From contig CM075675.1 of assembly GCA_037962975.1 (NCBI GenBank), forward strand, positions 48,220,501-48,284,500: a DNA stretch of 64,000 bases, given 5' to 3'. Position 1 is the stretch's first letter; each line of letters begins with the position of its first letter. Below the pieces are notes generated by a model. It did not search any database. It saw only the letters and a program-made list of their open reading frames with translations, and was not told the origin of the DNA. The DNA is from Clitoria ternatea (taxonomy: Eukaryota > Streptophyta > Magnoliopsida > Fabales > Fabaceae). Below are positions 20,801 through 33,466 of the stretch, piece by piece. The position numbers were made by a program, and so were the translations under genes.

Positions 20801-23302
20801 TTTCTCTGGGCCTAATCGTCTTTTCTTTTGGGCCACAGGTTTCGTTTCTGGATAGACAGAAAGTTTATGACAGCAGAATTCAGGGTCTATGCCTGGCATA
20901 TCGGCTGCAGTCCATGCAAAGAGGTCTTTAAACTCTTGTAAGAGAGCCAGCAGTCGCTGCTCTATTTCAGCATCTAGCTTGTCATTGATATGGGTGATCT
21001 TTTCTGGAGAATCTCCCAAGACAATGTCCCTGGAACTTCCATCCGGTGTGGGCTTTGATGGGTTGAACGGATCAATGTTCAAATCCGCTCTAGGATCCAG
21101 GTCGACAAGACTTACAGATCCAGCCGATGTTCCAGCATCATTAAGTTTCCTCTTTTTATTGGAGGCGTCCAGCTTTGTCATGTTGAGGCTAAGGTTGTAG
21201 CAGTACCTAGCCATCTCTTGATCACCCCGGATAGATGACACAGCATTATCCTTGTCAATGAACTTGATAAGGAGATGTGGGGTTGATACAACTGCCTCCA
21301 TTGCATTCAGAGTAGGACGGCCTATGATGCCATTAAATGGTGATTTGACATCAATCACTAGCACCCGAGACCTAACCGTCCTGGCTCCTGGCTCGCCTTC
21401 AAACGAGATAAGGGTATCAAGATACCCTCTAGTTAGTTGCTTTGCGCCATTGAAAGCTGTTAGTTCCTGCGTGTAAGGCTGTAAGTCTGAGTCTTTAAAA
21501 CCCATTCTTTCAAAGCAATTATAAAAAATAACATCGCAGGAACTTCCCTGGTCAACAAGGATTCTTCGGACGTCCTTATTGGCGATCACAGCAGTGATGA
21601 CTACAGCATCGTCACCACCAGGAACGGTTGGGCCAAAATCCTCGTCAGAGAAAGAGATTATGGGAGCCTCAATTCCACCTCTGTAAGGGCGATTGTCTTT
21701 GACTTTCCCTTGCACGGATAGAATCATTCTGTGATGATTCTTTCGGGCTGTAATTGAAGCTCCTCCTCCAGCGAACCCTCCAGCAATCATGTCAATAACT
21801 TCTCGTCGGCCCTGACGTTGTTGCTGGGGCATGCTGTCTTTCTGTGCTGCATTATCGGTCATTACACCTTTTTGCTTCTCTGCAGCAGAGAACTTTCGAA
21901 CCGGACTGGGGTTGTTGTCATCCCCATCGTCGGGATCTCTTTCTCTTTTCTCATTCCGTTCTGCCCTGTCAAAGGATTTTTCTTTGAACAGGTATTGTTT
22001 CAATTTGCCTTCTCTAATTAGCGTCTCAACCGCGTTCTTTAGAGCTTGGCATTCATCAGTGGAATGACCATTTTGTTCATGAAAATCACAGTACTTTCGT
22101 GAATTTCCTGGTCTTTTCATAGGGGCTGGTCTCCTGATGCCATATGTGCTGAAAACTGGCCATCCGACCTCTCTCAAAATCTGAGATGGTCTGGCAGATA
22201 ACTGTGCATAATGGCTGAAGGAATTGACATGCCTTTCTCGAGGTCGAGGAGGGTGGTTATCCACCTTAGGATTGGTGAATGGCCTCTCCATGCGTTCTGA
22301 CCTCGTCTTTTCCTTACCCTTCTGGGTTTGGGGAGATGATATTGGTGGCTTTTTCTTTGCAGCCATTGCCTCCAAGTGCATCTCTATGCTCACATACTTT
22401 GAGGCTTTTTTCCTGAACTCCTCAAAAGTTGCTGGGGGGCTCTTTGCCAATGAAAGAGCGAAAGCTGATCCTGGCTGCAATGCCTCAATTACGATATGCA
22501 GCTTGATAGATTCTGTGAGGTTAGGAATCAGGGCTGCTTCCTTATAAAACCTCTTCAAAAAATCTTTTAAGCCCTCAGTTTCACCTTGCTTAATCTGAGC
22601 CAAGGTATGAGATGTCTTGGGTACGTCTCTGGAGATGACAAAGTGGGTTTCAAAGGCAGCTGCTATTTCCGTCCAAGAATCTATGGATCCAGAAGGCAGG
22701 CCTTTAAACCACCCGAGGGCTTCCTCAGACAATGTTCGAGGGAACATTCGGCACATCACGTCTTCATCAGCCCCCAAGTACATGGCTTCAAACACATAAG
22801 CATCAAGGTGCTTAGTTGGATCAGTTTCACCATTATACTTTCCGATGGAAAGTGGTTGAGTGGTTTGAAGGTGCTTGGGGATGCTGATGCCCATAAGTCT
22901 CCTTGAAAAAGGAACCTTCAGATTGTAAGACAATGGGGGTGCTGTTGTTGAATCTCTCTTCCTTCGGGAAGCTGCATCCTCAGAATCGCGAGTTTGTTCT
23001 CCCTCCTCAAACGTTGGGATCTTTGAGTACTGAAGAGTGGTGGACTTTTCACCATCAGTGGTGTGGGGAGTGTTTCGCGTGCGAGATGACTCTTTATCCT
23101 CGCTTTGCCTTTTTTCTCTTCGCAATTCAGCGAGTTCCCTCTGAAGTTGTTTGATCAACTCATCACGAGGATCAGGATCAGACACTGTTACTATCTTCTT
23201 TGAGCTGCCCCCATGAGAATCAAAGTTGAGTTTTCTGAAGGCGTTAGGATTGGTTCTGCCTTCAGCCTGATTTTCCATGAAGTCTTGTGCTTCGCCTTCC
23301 AT
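17831..23302 (-). pseudogene. Gag-pol polyprotein of element C
   Basis: One minus-strand frame of 1824 codons, broken only by TAA at 18809-18811 and TAA at 18197-18199, both in integrase. Order: Gag core (TDPTKHLDAYVFEAMY, residues about 160-270); a C/H-type zinc-knuckle-like motif (CDFHEQNGHSTDEC); protease (VDQGSSCDVIF); RT with SFMDAYSGYNQ and the YIDD active site; a first RNase H (FEWGQEQEKAFQELK onward); a second RNase H (YVDGSSNQRGSGAG, NQAEYEACLAGL, CSDSQLV); then integrase with the HHCC zone, the acidic residues of GLDILGPFP, VTDNGTQF and NGQAEVANREV, and a C-terminal GDLVLRK fold. Two RNase H domains mark Tat elements. The first stop lies in the HHCC zone and the second before the C-terminal domain. 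Start is the first ATG after the primer site. Confidence 0.93.
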
Positions 23303-23349
23303 TGTGGATTACCTGCTCTGTCAAAGGATATGGGAATAACTTTATCGAG

Positions 23350-23367
23350 TCCCACTGGGCGTGCCAA
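23350..23367 (-). other. Primer-binding site of element C
   Basis: Read on the minus strand, TTGGCACGCCCAGTGGGA abuts the 5' LTR, the place for a tRNA primer site. It is not the initiator-Met type used by A and B. I cannot name the tRNA with certainty. Confidence 0.75.
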
Positions 23368-24098
23368 TGATCTGTCCTGGACCGGGGTCAAGAGATCATT
23401 TCTCAAGCCAATCACGAATAGTATGTCAATACCGTCCAATAGACCGGATATATGTGTATCCGATGTATGTATCCGTTGTCCTTGAATGAGGAGAGCGGAT
23501 TGGGTGTCCTGGAGATCCTTCACACCGACCTAATCGCGTTGAAGTGGGCGAATGGTGGTGTCACCTGCAAAGATTCTCCGACGCTCAAGTCAGTAATATT
23601 CCAAGTAAGGAATGTATTCAGAGAGGAATCAGTCGTAAAAGAGCTGAAGAAGAAGCTCCCTAACTTCAATCATGAAGTTAGTTCATATACCTGATTGGCT
23701 CGATTAACGAGGACTCGTTGGTGGGGAACCACCAACTCCCATTAGCATTATTATATTGCGCACTTACCTGCATGATTGGGTCAAGTGGCTATTTTATATT
23801 GAGCATAGAGAATGTAGACTAGGATTAGGGAACAAGTTGACCATTCCCGTGAGCAGAATTTGGCTCGTAGTGCAGGGAATTATTGATCGATCCCTGTAGC
23901 AACAATCCTTGTCTTTTGCACAGTGACGTGTGTATTATCCGATGTCATGGTGTTATCCTGAACAACCGGTATAGGGAGAACGCCTGATACGGAATTACAG
24001 TTCGGATGTATACCGATGACACCGGTTACACGTAGATGTCTTATCAAAGACGTTGAGATATGTATAGCAGATCGGATACCGGTATTGAGACCGGATCA
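23368..24098 (-). repeat. LTR of element C (5' LTR in the element's orientation)
   Basis: Same sequence as 7999-8729, and the primer site adjoins its inner edge on the low-coordinate side. It is followed by the second GAGGG (24099-24103) and then pol sequence of B. Confidence 0.96.
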
Positions 24099-24103
24099 GA
24101 GGG

Positions 24104-27100
24104 TAAAAAAATTTCTAGTAGATCTTGTTTGTTTACCTTTGAAGGACCTGGAAGTAATCCTAGGGATGGACTGGTTATCGGCAAATCGAGTCTTGGTGGA
24201 CTGTCATAACAAGACTGTGATATTCCCATCAGAAGAAAATCTTACTTCCGACAATCTCAAACTCTTTGCCTTACAAGGTGAAAGACAATTATTTGCCTTG
24301 TTTACTCTTCCACAAGGAGATGGTGAATCTAAAGCAATCGAGATGCCAGTTGTTTCTAAATTTCTTGAAGTATTTCCTGAGGATGTCTCAAGTTTACCAC
24401 CAGAACGTGAGATAGAATTCTCAATTGATTTAATTCCAGGAGCAGAACTAGTATCTAAGGCTCCATATCGCATGTCACCTATTGAACTGGCAGAACTAAA
24501 GAAGCAAATTGAAGGGTTATTAGAGAAGTATTTCATCAGACCCAGTGTGTCGCCATGGGGAGCGCCAGTATTACTTGTCAAGAAGAAAGATGGAAGCATG
24601 AGATTATGTGTAGATTATCGTCAGTTGAATAAATTGACGGTGAAGAACAAATATCCTTTGCCCAGAATTGATGATCTGATAGATCAATTGAGGGGTGCTA
24701 CAGTATTTTCCAAGATTGATCTGCGATCGGGTTATCATCAGATTCGTGTCAAGTCTGAGGATATTCCAAAAACAGCTTTCAGAACACGCTATGGTCATTA
24801 CGAGTATCTTGTGATGCCCTTCGAAGTAACCAATGCCCCAGCTGTATTCATGGATTACATGAATCGAGTGTTCCATTCATACTTAGATCAGTTTGTTATT
24901 ATCTTCATTGATGACATCCTGATTTATTCTAAGACGTGGGAGGAACATGAAAAACATCTTCGAGTGGTATTACAAATTCTGAAAGAGAAGCAGTTATATG
25001 CCAAGTTGTCTAAATGTGAATTCTGGTTGAAGGAAGTAAAGTTTCTAGGCCATGTAATCTCAAGCGAAGGAGTGTCCGTGGACCCTTCCAAAATTGAAGC
25101 TGTAACAAACTGGGAGAGACCTACTTCAGTCACTGAGATACGAAGCTTCCTGGGATTAGCTGGTTATTATCGAAGATTCATTGAAGGGTTTTCTCAAATT
25201 GCCCTACCAATGACTCGTCTAACCCGGAAGAATCAACCTTTTGATTGGACGCCAGAATGTGAGAGAAGTTTCCAGGAACTAAAAATGAAGCTTACATCTG
25301 CTCCAGTCTTAACCTTGCCTGACCCACAAGAAGACTTTGTGGTTTATTGCGATGCTTCTAAAATGGGCTTAGGTTGTGTTTTGATGCAACAACGGAAGGT
25401 GGTTGCCTATGCTTCTAGACAGTTGAGACCACATGAAATGAACTACCCGACACATGATCTAGAATTGGCAGCGGTGGTATTTGCTTTGAAAATCTGGAGA
25501 CACCATTTGTATGGAGTCAAGTTTGAAGTGTTCAGTGACCACAAGAGCTTGAAGTATTTGTTCGATCAAAAGGAATTGAACATAAGGCAGCGAAGATGGA
25601 TGGAGTTTCTTAAAGATTATGATTTTGATTTGAAGTACCATCCAGGAAAAGCAATGTGGTGGCAGATGCACTTAGCCGAAAGTCTATTCATATGGCATCT
25701 TTGATGATAAAAGAGATGGAGATGATAGAACAATTCAGAGACATGAACTTGGGTGTGGAGATGAAATCTTCAAAAAGTATGACTTTGGGAACTTTGAAAA
25801 TAACCAATGATTTTCTGAAGCTGATAGGTGAAATACAGACAGAGGACTTACAACTACAGGAGTTGAGAGAGTTGCAGGCAAATGGAAAGGATATGGGATT
25901 ACAAGAAGGATCAGATGGAATTTGGAGAATCAGAAGCAGAATTTGTGTACCAGATGATGTTGGTCTGAGAAGGACGATCCTAGAAGAAGCGCATAAAAGT
26001 ATGTTGAGCATTCATCCTGGATCAACCAAGATGTATCAAGACCTGAAGAAAAGCTTTTGGTGGCCAAGGATGAAGAAGGAAATAGCCGAATATGTGTCTT
26101 CATGTCTAGTATGTCAAAAAGCCAAGGTGGAACATCAGAAGCCATCTGGTGAACTGCAATCATTGGAGATTCCTGTCTGGAAATGGGATGACATTTCTAT
26201 GGACTTTGTGTTAGGATTACCAAGAACACGTTCAGGGAATGATGCAATCTGGGTTATTGTAGACAGATTGACAAAGTCTGCTCATCTTCTCCTAATGAAT
26301 ATGAAAAACTCTCTGCAAAAATTGGCACAATTATATGTGAAGGAGATCGTGAGACTTCATGGTGTACCTTCTAGTATTGTGTCAGATAGAGATCCAAGGT
26401 TCACCTCCCGATTCTGGGGAAGTTTGCATCAGGAATTGGGTCCGAAGCTTCGATTAAGCTCAGCTTATCATCCCCAAACAGATGGATAGTCAGAGCGTAC
26501 CATACAAAGTTTGGAAGACCTACTGCGATCTTGTGTACTTGAACATGGTGGTAGTTGGGAGCAGTTTCTTCCACTGGTTGAATTCACGTATAACAATAGC
26601 TACCATAGCAGTATTGGTATGGCTCCATTCGAAGCATTGTATGGTAGAAAATGTCGAACGCCCCTTTGTTGGTTAGAAACTGGTGAAAGTTTGGCATTAG
26701 GACCTGAAATTGTGCAGCAGACTACTGAACAAATAGAAGTAATCAGAGAGAAGATGAAGGCATCCCAAGATAGACAGAAGCACTATTATGATAAAAGGAG
26801 GAAACCACTTGAATTCCAAGTTGGTGATCATGTATTTTTGAAGGTTTCACCTCACAAGGGGATTGGCCGAGCATTGAAGAGTAAGAAGTTGAGTCCAAGG
26901 TTTATTGGACCATATGAAATTCTAAAGAGGATTGGTACAGTGGCGTATCAGATTGCACTTCCTCCTCATCTTGCAAATTTTCACAATGTGTTTCATGTAT
27001 CACAATTGAGGAAGTATATACAAGACCCCACTCATGTGATTGCTAATGATGATGTTGAAGTTAGAGAAAATTTGACCATCCCTACAGAACCCACACAGAT

Positions 27101-27239
27101 CATAGAAAGGTCGATTAAACACCTGAGAAACAAGAACGTACCATTAGTGAAGGTTGCATGGAAACAAGGGAATGATGTAACTCTGACTTGGGAGCGTGAG
27201 GATGCTATGAAGACGCAATACCCAGAATTGTTTCACTGA
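24104..27239 (+). pseudogene. Pol of element B (protease end, RT, RNase H, integrase, chromodomain)
   Basis: Continuation of the polyprotein frame cut at 7998. Order: protease end (VILGMDWLS, about 24150-24180); RT (LVKKKDGSMRLCVDYRQLN; active site FIDDILIYS near 24905-24930); RNase H (VVYCDASKMGLG; ending in a YHPGKA motif); integrase HHCC (HPGSTKMYQDLKKSFWWPRM...CLVCQ, about 26010-26115); core (DFVLGLP, VSDRDPRFTSRFW, YHPQTDG); then a chromodomain-like C-terminus with a TWERED motif ending at the TGA at 27237-27239. Lesions: a run of seven A at 24105-24111 puts the frame out by one relative to the upstream half; a one-base loss lies near 25650, where one frame gives way to the next; a TAG sits at 26487-26489 just after the YHPQTDG motif. 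The copy cannot make an intact polyprotein. Confidence 0.92.
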
Positions 27240-27277
27240 GGAGTGCGTTATGTTAAATTTCGAGGACGAAATTTTTA

Positions 27278-27292
27278 TTAGGGTGGGAGAAT
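27278..27292 (+). other. Polypurine tract of element B
   Basis: A purine-rich run (AGGGTGGGAGAA) directly before the TGTAACATCC start of the 3' LTR, following the CGAGGACGAAATTTT stretch common at the end of plant gypsy elements. Confidence 0.85.
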
Positions 27293-30200
27293 TGTAACAT
27301 CCTAAAAATTTTATTCTCATGTATAATCATTTTGATTTAGACCATCAATGATATTATCTATTTTATCTCAACTTTCTACATAAATTTTTGGTTAGGACAA
27401 CATCTTCAATTTAACCTTTTACCATGGTAAATAATTTTAACTTTATACCTTAGGTAAAAGTTAATCAAGTAACTTATTACCTATTTCCTTAGTTATTAAT
27501 TTCTTTGGTTTTTCCAATTACTCTCATCAAATTGCCACATACTCCACTCAAAATGCGTCATATTGTACACATTTTAATTGTTAGTTAGAGTCCGAATTTG
27601 GAAATGTGGTTAACTACAAAGTTGTTTCTCTTTGTCTTAGATTTCCAACAAGACCAAATTTGTTAAAATCCATTAAGATATGAGAGAGATATGCCCAAAA
27701 TACCAAAACAGTGTCAGAATTGATATTTTACTTCAATTATATCCTCTTGTACATATTTTAATACCTTGTTAGAGTCCGAATTTGAAAAAGTGGTGAACTA
27801 CAAAGTTGTTCCTCGTTGTCTTAGATTTCCAACAAGACCAAATTTGTTAAAATCCATTAAGATATGAGAGATATATGCCTAAAATACCGAAACAGTGTCA
27901 AAGTTGATATTTACTTCAATCATACAAGCTCCATTATGTAGGCTGCGGAAATGGTCAACAATACAGCTCATTTTTCTTACCTAAAACCTCCATTATCACC
28001 ACAATAATGTACCTAACATCCCACTACAATCCCATTATGAAAAGCTTGTCCCCCACTTGTCATTTGCATCATTAAATCAACACTACATCTTGTTCCCAAG
28101 TCTGAATTCTTAGAACAAGCTAAAGTTAGTGAAGTCTCTCTCTCATTTCCTTTCATTTTCTCTATCAAAGTCACCCTTGATCTGAAGCTAGGACAATAAG
28201 AGAACATTTTCAACCACTCTAGGATCCTCCATCAAGGTAAGAGGGGACAGGGTTGTGAATAATTATGAAATGGGTAGAATTGTATGCTGTTCTAGGATTC
28301 CAGTTTTAATTTCGTATCTTGTTGCTCAGTTTTGAGATTGAAAACGTGTGAATTTGATTCTAACTTCTTCATGAAAGTTGTAGATCTTTTTGTTATCTAA
28401 ATTTTGAGACCTGAATCAATTAATTTGAATATGTATAACAAAAGTTATAGCCAAAATACTACAGCATGTCTGAGTGGAATATTTGTTCTATGTTCTGTGT
28501 ATATATTGATATTCTGGGAATTTTACATGCATAATCAACCTTTGATGTCTTCACAAAAGTTGTAGATAATTGTGTTATGGATCTATAGAAAGTGGTTTCA
28601 AGTCAAAATGATTTTTGTAGCTTGAGTTATGCCTAAAATACTGAAGTATGTTCAAGCTGTAAATCTGTTGACTTGAGATACGTATTTTATTTTTTAAATT
28701 GGGAATTTTGTGGTGAGAATTAGTGATTGGTGTCTTCATCAAAGTTGTAGATCTTTTTGTTATGTGAATTTTGAGACCTTAATTGACTGATTTGGATATG
28801 TATAGCATGAGTTATAGCCAAAATACTATAGCATGTCCGATTGAAATACTTGTCTTATGTTTTGTGTATATATTAATATTCTGAGAATTATACATATGTT
28901 TTTAGACTTTGATGTCTTCATGAAAGTTGTAGATATTTATGTTATGGATCTATAGAAAGTGGTTTCAAGTTAAAAGGATGTTTGTAGATCTAGTTATGCC
29001 TAAAATACTGAAGTATGCTCAAACTAAAAATCTGTTTGAAATGATATGTGTAGCATGAGTTATAGCCAAAATACTATAGCATGTCCGATTAAAATACTTG
29101 TCTTATGTTTTGTGCATATATTAATATTCTGGGAATTATACATATGTTTTTAGACTATGATGTCTTCATGAAAGTTGTAGATATTTATGTTATGGATCTA
29201 TAGAAAGTGGTTTCAAGTTAAAAGGATGTCTGTAGCTTTCGTTATACCTAAAATACTGAAGTATGCTCAAACTGAAAATCTGTTAACAATGAAATACGAA
29301 TATTATTTTTTAAAACTGGGAATTTTGTGATGAGAATTAATGTTCAGTGTCTTCATGAAAGTTATAGATATTTGTGTTAGGAGTAATTTAAAACTGGTCC
29401 CATGCCAAAATTATTTTTGTAGCTCCAGAAACGTTGAAAATACTAACATATGTACGTTTTGAAAACTCTCTTTGAGGCAGTTCTGTATTCTGTGAATAAG
29501 AGGTGTTTCTGCTTGGAATATGAAATTATGGTCTTCATGAAAGTTGTAGATAATTCTATTATTGAGCTATATAAAGTGGAATCACATAAAAAGGATTTGA
29601 TTTTCTCATGTTATGGCTGTTTTACTAACGTATGTCGCTGTTGGAAATGCTGAAATTTACTTACAATGGTTATTGTGGATGAAAAAGATATTTTCTCTAT
29701 GAGTAACAATTTATTATTGAATTCTTGAGATATTATGAAGTATTATGGATGTTGATGAGTGTCTAATGAGTATTATACAGTTTGTGTATTTTGGTGGTGA
29801 ATAATTATGAATGACTAAATTAAGATATATATATGAATGCCTTGCGGTTATTGATACATGTGGTTGAAACAGTAAATCCATGATTTTGAAAATTATTATA
29901 TATGATGTGTCCCTTTAAGGACTTGTGGTTTTTCCAAGAGGTTTTGGAAATGTTGATATCATGGTATGTTAAATGGTAAAAAGAATTAAAGGCATTCATG
30001 CATCATAAGCATTTGGACGCACCATGGAATTTAGGGGTTCCATGATTGCCTACCCTGGTGGGGGGTTACTCTATGATGAGTTTAAGCCCTATTTTCGCAG
30101 GAGCCATGGAGTGTAGGGATTCATGGTTATGCTAATTCCTACTTGTGCACTTATTTTCGCAGGAGCCATGAAGGTGTAGGGATTCATGGTTATGCTAATT

Positions 30201-30696
30201 CCTACTGGTGTCTCTATGAGACTTTTTACTGCAGTATTCCCACCAAACCTAATGGATCCAGCATGACATCATTTAACTAATTTAAGATTTATTAATTATA
30301 AATGAACTTGTTTGGCATATTCATCATATCATTACACCTTGTTGGTTGTGTTTGTGCAATTTTATTTATTTTATATTTATTCTATATTCTGTCTCACTCT
30401 TACATTAATTTTTACAGTGAATGCTACACAGAATGAAGAGTGATGCCATGAATGGAGTTTACGTGAATTATTGCTTGGAATTTGACTTTATTTTTAATTT
30501 GATGGGTTGTAATAATATAATGTTTCATGTACTATATTTTTCTAAATCGTTTATATAAATATTTCATGACTTTTATTATTCGCGACTAGTATGATAATAA
30601 TCCGCGTTTATCAACTTTTACATAACTTATTACAAATTTCAAAAATGATTTTTAAAACGTGAAAAATTTATTCGAAAAATTACACGGGACGTCACA
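27293..30696 (+). repeat. 3' LTR of element B
   Basis: Near-identical to 3028-6433. Differences seen include CTTTGG/TTTTGG-type substitutions near 27510, a 5-6 bp deletion near 30550 and a 3-bp difference near 28935. It ends GTCACA, then CATTT and the resumed LTR of A. Confidence 0.95.
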
Positions 30697-33225
30697 CATT
30701 TCACGCGAGTCTACTTCTCCTTCTTTTCCTCACCATTGCCGTGAGTTGCATGCCTCAAGGGGAGGCCCGTTTCGCGTCGAAACTTTGAAATAACTACGTT
30801 TTTGAGATCGTGGCTTCGAGGTGAGTTCAATGGACCCTTTAAATTGAGTTATCTCTCTCTCTCTCCCTTCACTTTCTCTCTCTAATCGATGGCTATGCAT
30901 GGTGGAAGAAGGTCTTATTTTCTACTCCTTTAGTGCATGTGAGCTTAAAAATGATAATTGGAACAATGAGGATAATATAACGTTAATGGGTTTTGCATTT
31001 TGACCTCCGTAGGTAGCAAAACGAACGTCGGAGGATCGAGTGACGAAGCAGGTATTGGATTCAGAGGTAGAACCTTGAACCCAGCACTTAGAGGACGCAA
31101 CCGGCATCAAGAACAAATCGTTGAAGCTTGGAATCAAGGTAAGGGGGTGTTCGGGTTGTAATTAATTAGAATGGGTGCGTATTTTGGGTTCGGGTCGCCG
31201 AGCTAAGTATTAAAATGGTAAGAAAGATTGTTGGATGATAATTGCATGTGTATGTATGTATAAATGTGAATTGTGTAAGGTTTATGATGAGTATGAGATT
31301 AAAGTGTTTTGCATTGTGATGATTCAATGTGTATAATGGCATTGTGATGACGGGCTTGACAAGTAGGTCGCCCATTTGATGAGTATGACTTGTTATTGAA
31401 GGCCACTTGATATGTGATATGAGAACTGTGATATATACATGTATGATTATGTGGTGTGGGATGGTCGACGATATGTATAGCCCCTCGTTTCTGGCTCCCG
31501 TGGTTTTTGTGCCCAGTTGAGCTACCCAGTGGTCAAGTAGGACCCAGTGGTTGAGGTGGAGACTCAAGTAGGACTCGGTGGACCAAGCAAGGTTCACGGG
31601 GTGTCAAGTAGGACCCCCAGCTGAAGGCCGATCCTTTAGTATCCGGATACTAGGCGTCGAATTGATGTCAGAGTCAGTTATGCTATTTGATGAGATTGTT
31701 GGCATTATGTGATGATGTGGGTATGTTTGATTGCATTTGTTGGTTATGAATTATACTTTGATGGTGTTGAAACTTGAATGAGGTTAGGAATTTGTAAGTA
31801 TAAATGGTGGATAAAGAAAAAAGGGAAGTTAATTGCATAATGTTGTAATTATGTATTTTGTTCTTAAATTACCATTCTAGATTAATTATGATACCAAACA
31901 CTCACCCTTGCTGTGGTTTTCTTTTAATTTAGTAACCAGTGACAGGGAAGAGGTTGAAGCCCCGGAGGTGCGCCAAACGGGGGATTGATGCCAAGGAGTA
32001 GAGGAAATTATAAATGAAATGATGTGTACAATGTGTATTGTGTTTTATGTATGTTATGCTTGCATGTTCTTGAGTGTGTTGGATTAACTTTATAATATGA
32101 ATGACTGTGGTAGATAATGAGTTAGGATTGGTGTGTTGAATGATGCGGATATGGATTCATGTTGATGAAGTGGTATGGTGGTGATATTAATATGAGCAAC
32201 GTTGAATTCCATGAATTTGATGCATATTGGCATGGAGCCAATAGTAGGTATGAATGATGAAATGATATAGACAGGTTTTGTAAATAATTGTGAGACATGA
32301 ATGATGCAGATAGTATATGAATTGTTTAGTGTATTGGTGGTTGGTATGCATTTAGTGGATTTGGGGACTAGAAGTGAAGTGCATATTTAATTAGAACTAA
32401 TCCTATTTGCATGTTTGAGTGTGTGTAAATGGCCAAATTCAGCTAAATAGTACATATGAAAGTTTAGGCATACTGATTGTGTAAAAATTTTAAGTTTTCC
32501 ACGCATGTACTGCATAACTCGGTCAAGTGAGATGAATTCTCGCTCAAGCGAGAGTGCCCTGTGTCAGTGAGATAGCCTCTGGCCAAATCTCGCTCAAGCG
32601 GGTATGACTCTCGCTCAAGCGAGATGTGTATGTATTAGGGGAATATGGTTACTGGAGGATTTTCGCTCAAGCAGGTGAAGTCTCGCTCGAGCGAAGGGCA
32701 GAGGAATTAGTTCTGTGTCTTTCTCGCTTGGGCGAATGTGACTCGCCCAAGCGAATGAGGGATGTTTAGATACTGGAATAATCTCGCCTGAGCGGGAACG
32801 AGGCCGCTTAAGCGAGAGGTAATACCAGAGCTACTGGACTAATTTCGCTTAAGCGAGAAAATCTCGCTCAAGTGAAATAAGGACCTGATGCAAAGGAACT
32901 CTCTCGCTCAAGCGCATTCGTGGTTGGGATGAAACATGAGACTCGCCCAAGCGAGTAGGGGCTCGTTCAAGGGATGACTCCTAATCTCGCTTAAGCGAAT
33001 CCGGGCCTCGCTCAAGCGAGTGGTCCCTGATTCCATTTTCTCGTTTTGCTTCATTTAACAAATTTCTTTTTATTATTTGATTTATTTATTACTGTTTATT
33101 ATGTTTAGTGAAAATAACCGTTATTTTGAATTAAGACTTAATTAATTATTATTAAACGCGAAAAATTTATTGTGAAAATCAATTAAACGGATATAAGAAA
33201 ATGTAATTTGACGAAGGACGTCACA
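30697..33225 (+). repeat. 5' LTR of element A, second part
   Basis: Begins with the duplicated CATTT, continues the LTR cut at 3027 and ends GACGTCACA. It is homologous to about 37043-39568. A 143-residue minus-strand frame at 31166-31597 is also open in the other LTR, but the differences look unconstrained, so I do not call it a gene. Confidence 0.93.
32516..33030 (+). repeat. Palindrome array (CTCGCTCAAGCGAG) in the 5' LTR of A
   Basis: About 17 occurrences of a self-complementary 14-16-mer, TCTCGCTCAAGCGAGA and variants such as TTCGCTTAAGCGAGA and ACTCGCCCAAGCGAGT, spaced irregularly by 10-60 bp. The second copy of the array is at 38858-39365. Confidence 0.92.
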
Positions 33226-33242
33226 GGTGGTATCAGAGCAGT
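33226..33242 (+). other. Primer-binding site of element A
   Basis: TGGTATCAGAGC two bases after the end of the 5' LTR; initiator-Met tRNA type, as in element B. Confidence 0.9.
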
Positions 33243-33466
33243 TCTTTCCAGGATTGCAATAGGTGGATATGTGTAATAAATTATGTGAGTCCTGTATAGG
33301 GCTATTATGTATTTTTATTGTATTTGTTGTGGTTATTTGTGTTATTAGCAGGGTAGCTTGGTATCATTCCCTTGGCACTCCGACGGCGTTATGCTTTATA
33401 TGTGTGTGAGGTAAATATCCTACTCCCTGGTAGATCATTGGTTATTAATGGTGATGTGTTTGGTTA

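Larger units (their letters stand above)
7999..24098 (-). mobile_element. Ty3/gypsy Tat-type element C with two antisense genes
   Basis: A 16.1 kb retrotransposon bounded by two LTRs of 731 bp that look identical, with a 5-bp TSD (GAGGG). Coding orientation is minus. The 5' LTR is 23368-24098, the primer site is at 23350-23367, gag-pol is 23302-17831, followed by a long 3' region with two plus-strand spliced genes and tandem repeats, then the 3' LTR at 7999-8729. The Tat assignment rests on two successive RNase H domains in pol, antisense genes downstream of pol and a repeat-rich 3' region, all described for the Tat lineage. Two in-frame stops lie in integrase although the LTRs show no divergence. 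Confidence 0.95.
3028..30696 (+). mobile_element. Ty3/gypsy chromovirus-like element B, nested in A and containing C
   Basis: A complete LTR retrotransposon with LTRs of about 3.4 kb (3028-6433 and 27293-30696), a 5-bp TSD (CATTT), a Met-type primer site at 6434 and a purine-rich tract before the 3' LTR. Gag is at 6722 onward. The pol frame is broken at 7998 by element C and resumes at 24104. Chromovirus features are the single RNase H, an HHCC/DDE integrase and a C-terminal chromodomain-like segment ending near 27239. I counted about a dozen substitutions plus two small indels between the LTRs, so insertion was fairly recent. A gag stop, two frameshifts and an integrase stop make it defective. 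Confidence 0.95.

Noticed and set aside
20297..20815. 172-residue plus-strand frame and other plus-strand frames between 18000 and 23200
   Set aside because: Shadows of the minus-strand gag-pol of element C, which has clear RT, RNase H and integrase motifs.
31166..31597. 143-residue minus-strand frame, also open at 37510-37941 in the other LTR of A
   Set aside because: It lies wholly inside the LTR. The two copies differ mostly by amino-acid-changing substitutions, the composition is low in complexity and no motif is recognisable. Chance openness of a homologous sequence is enough.
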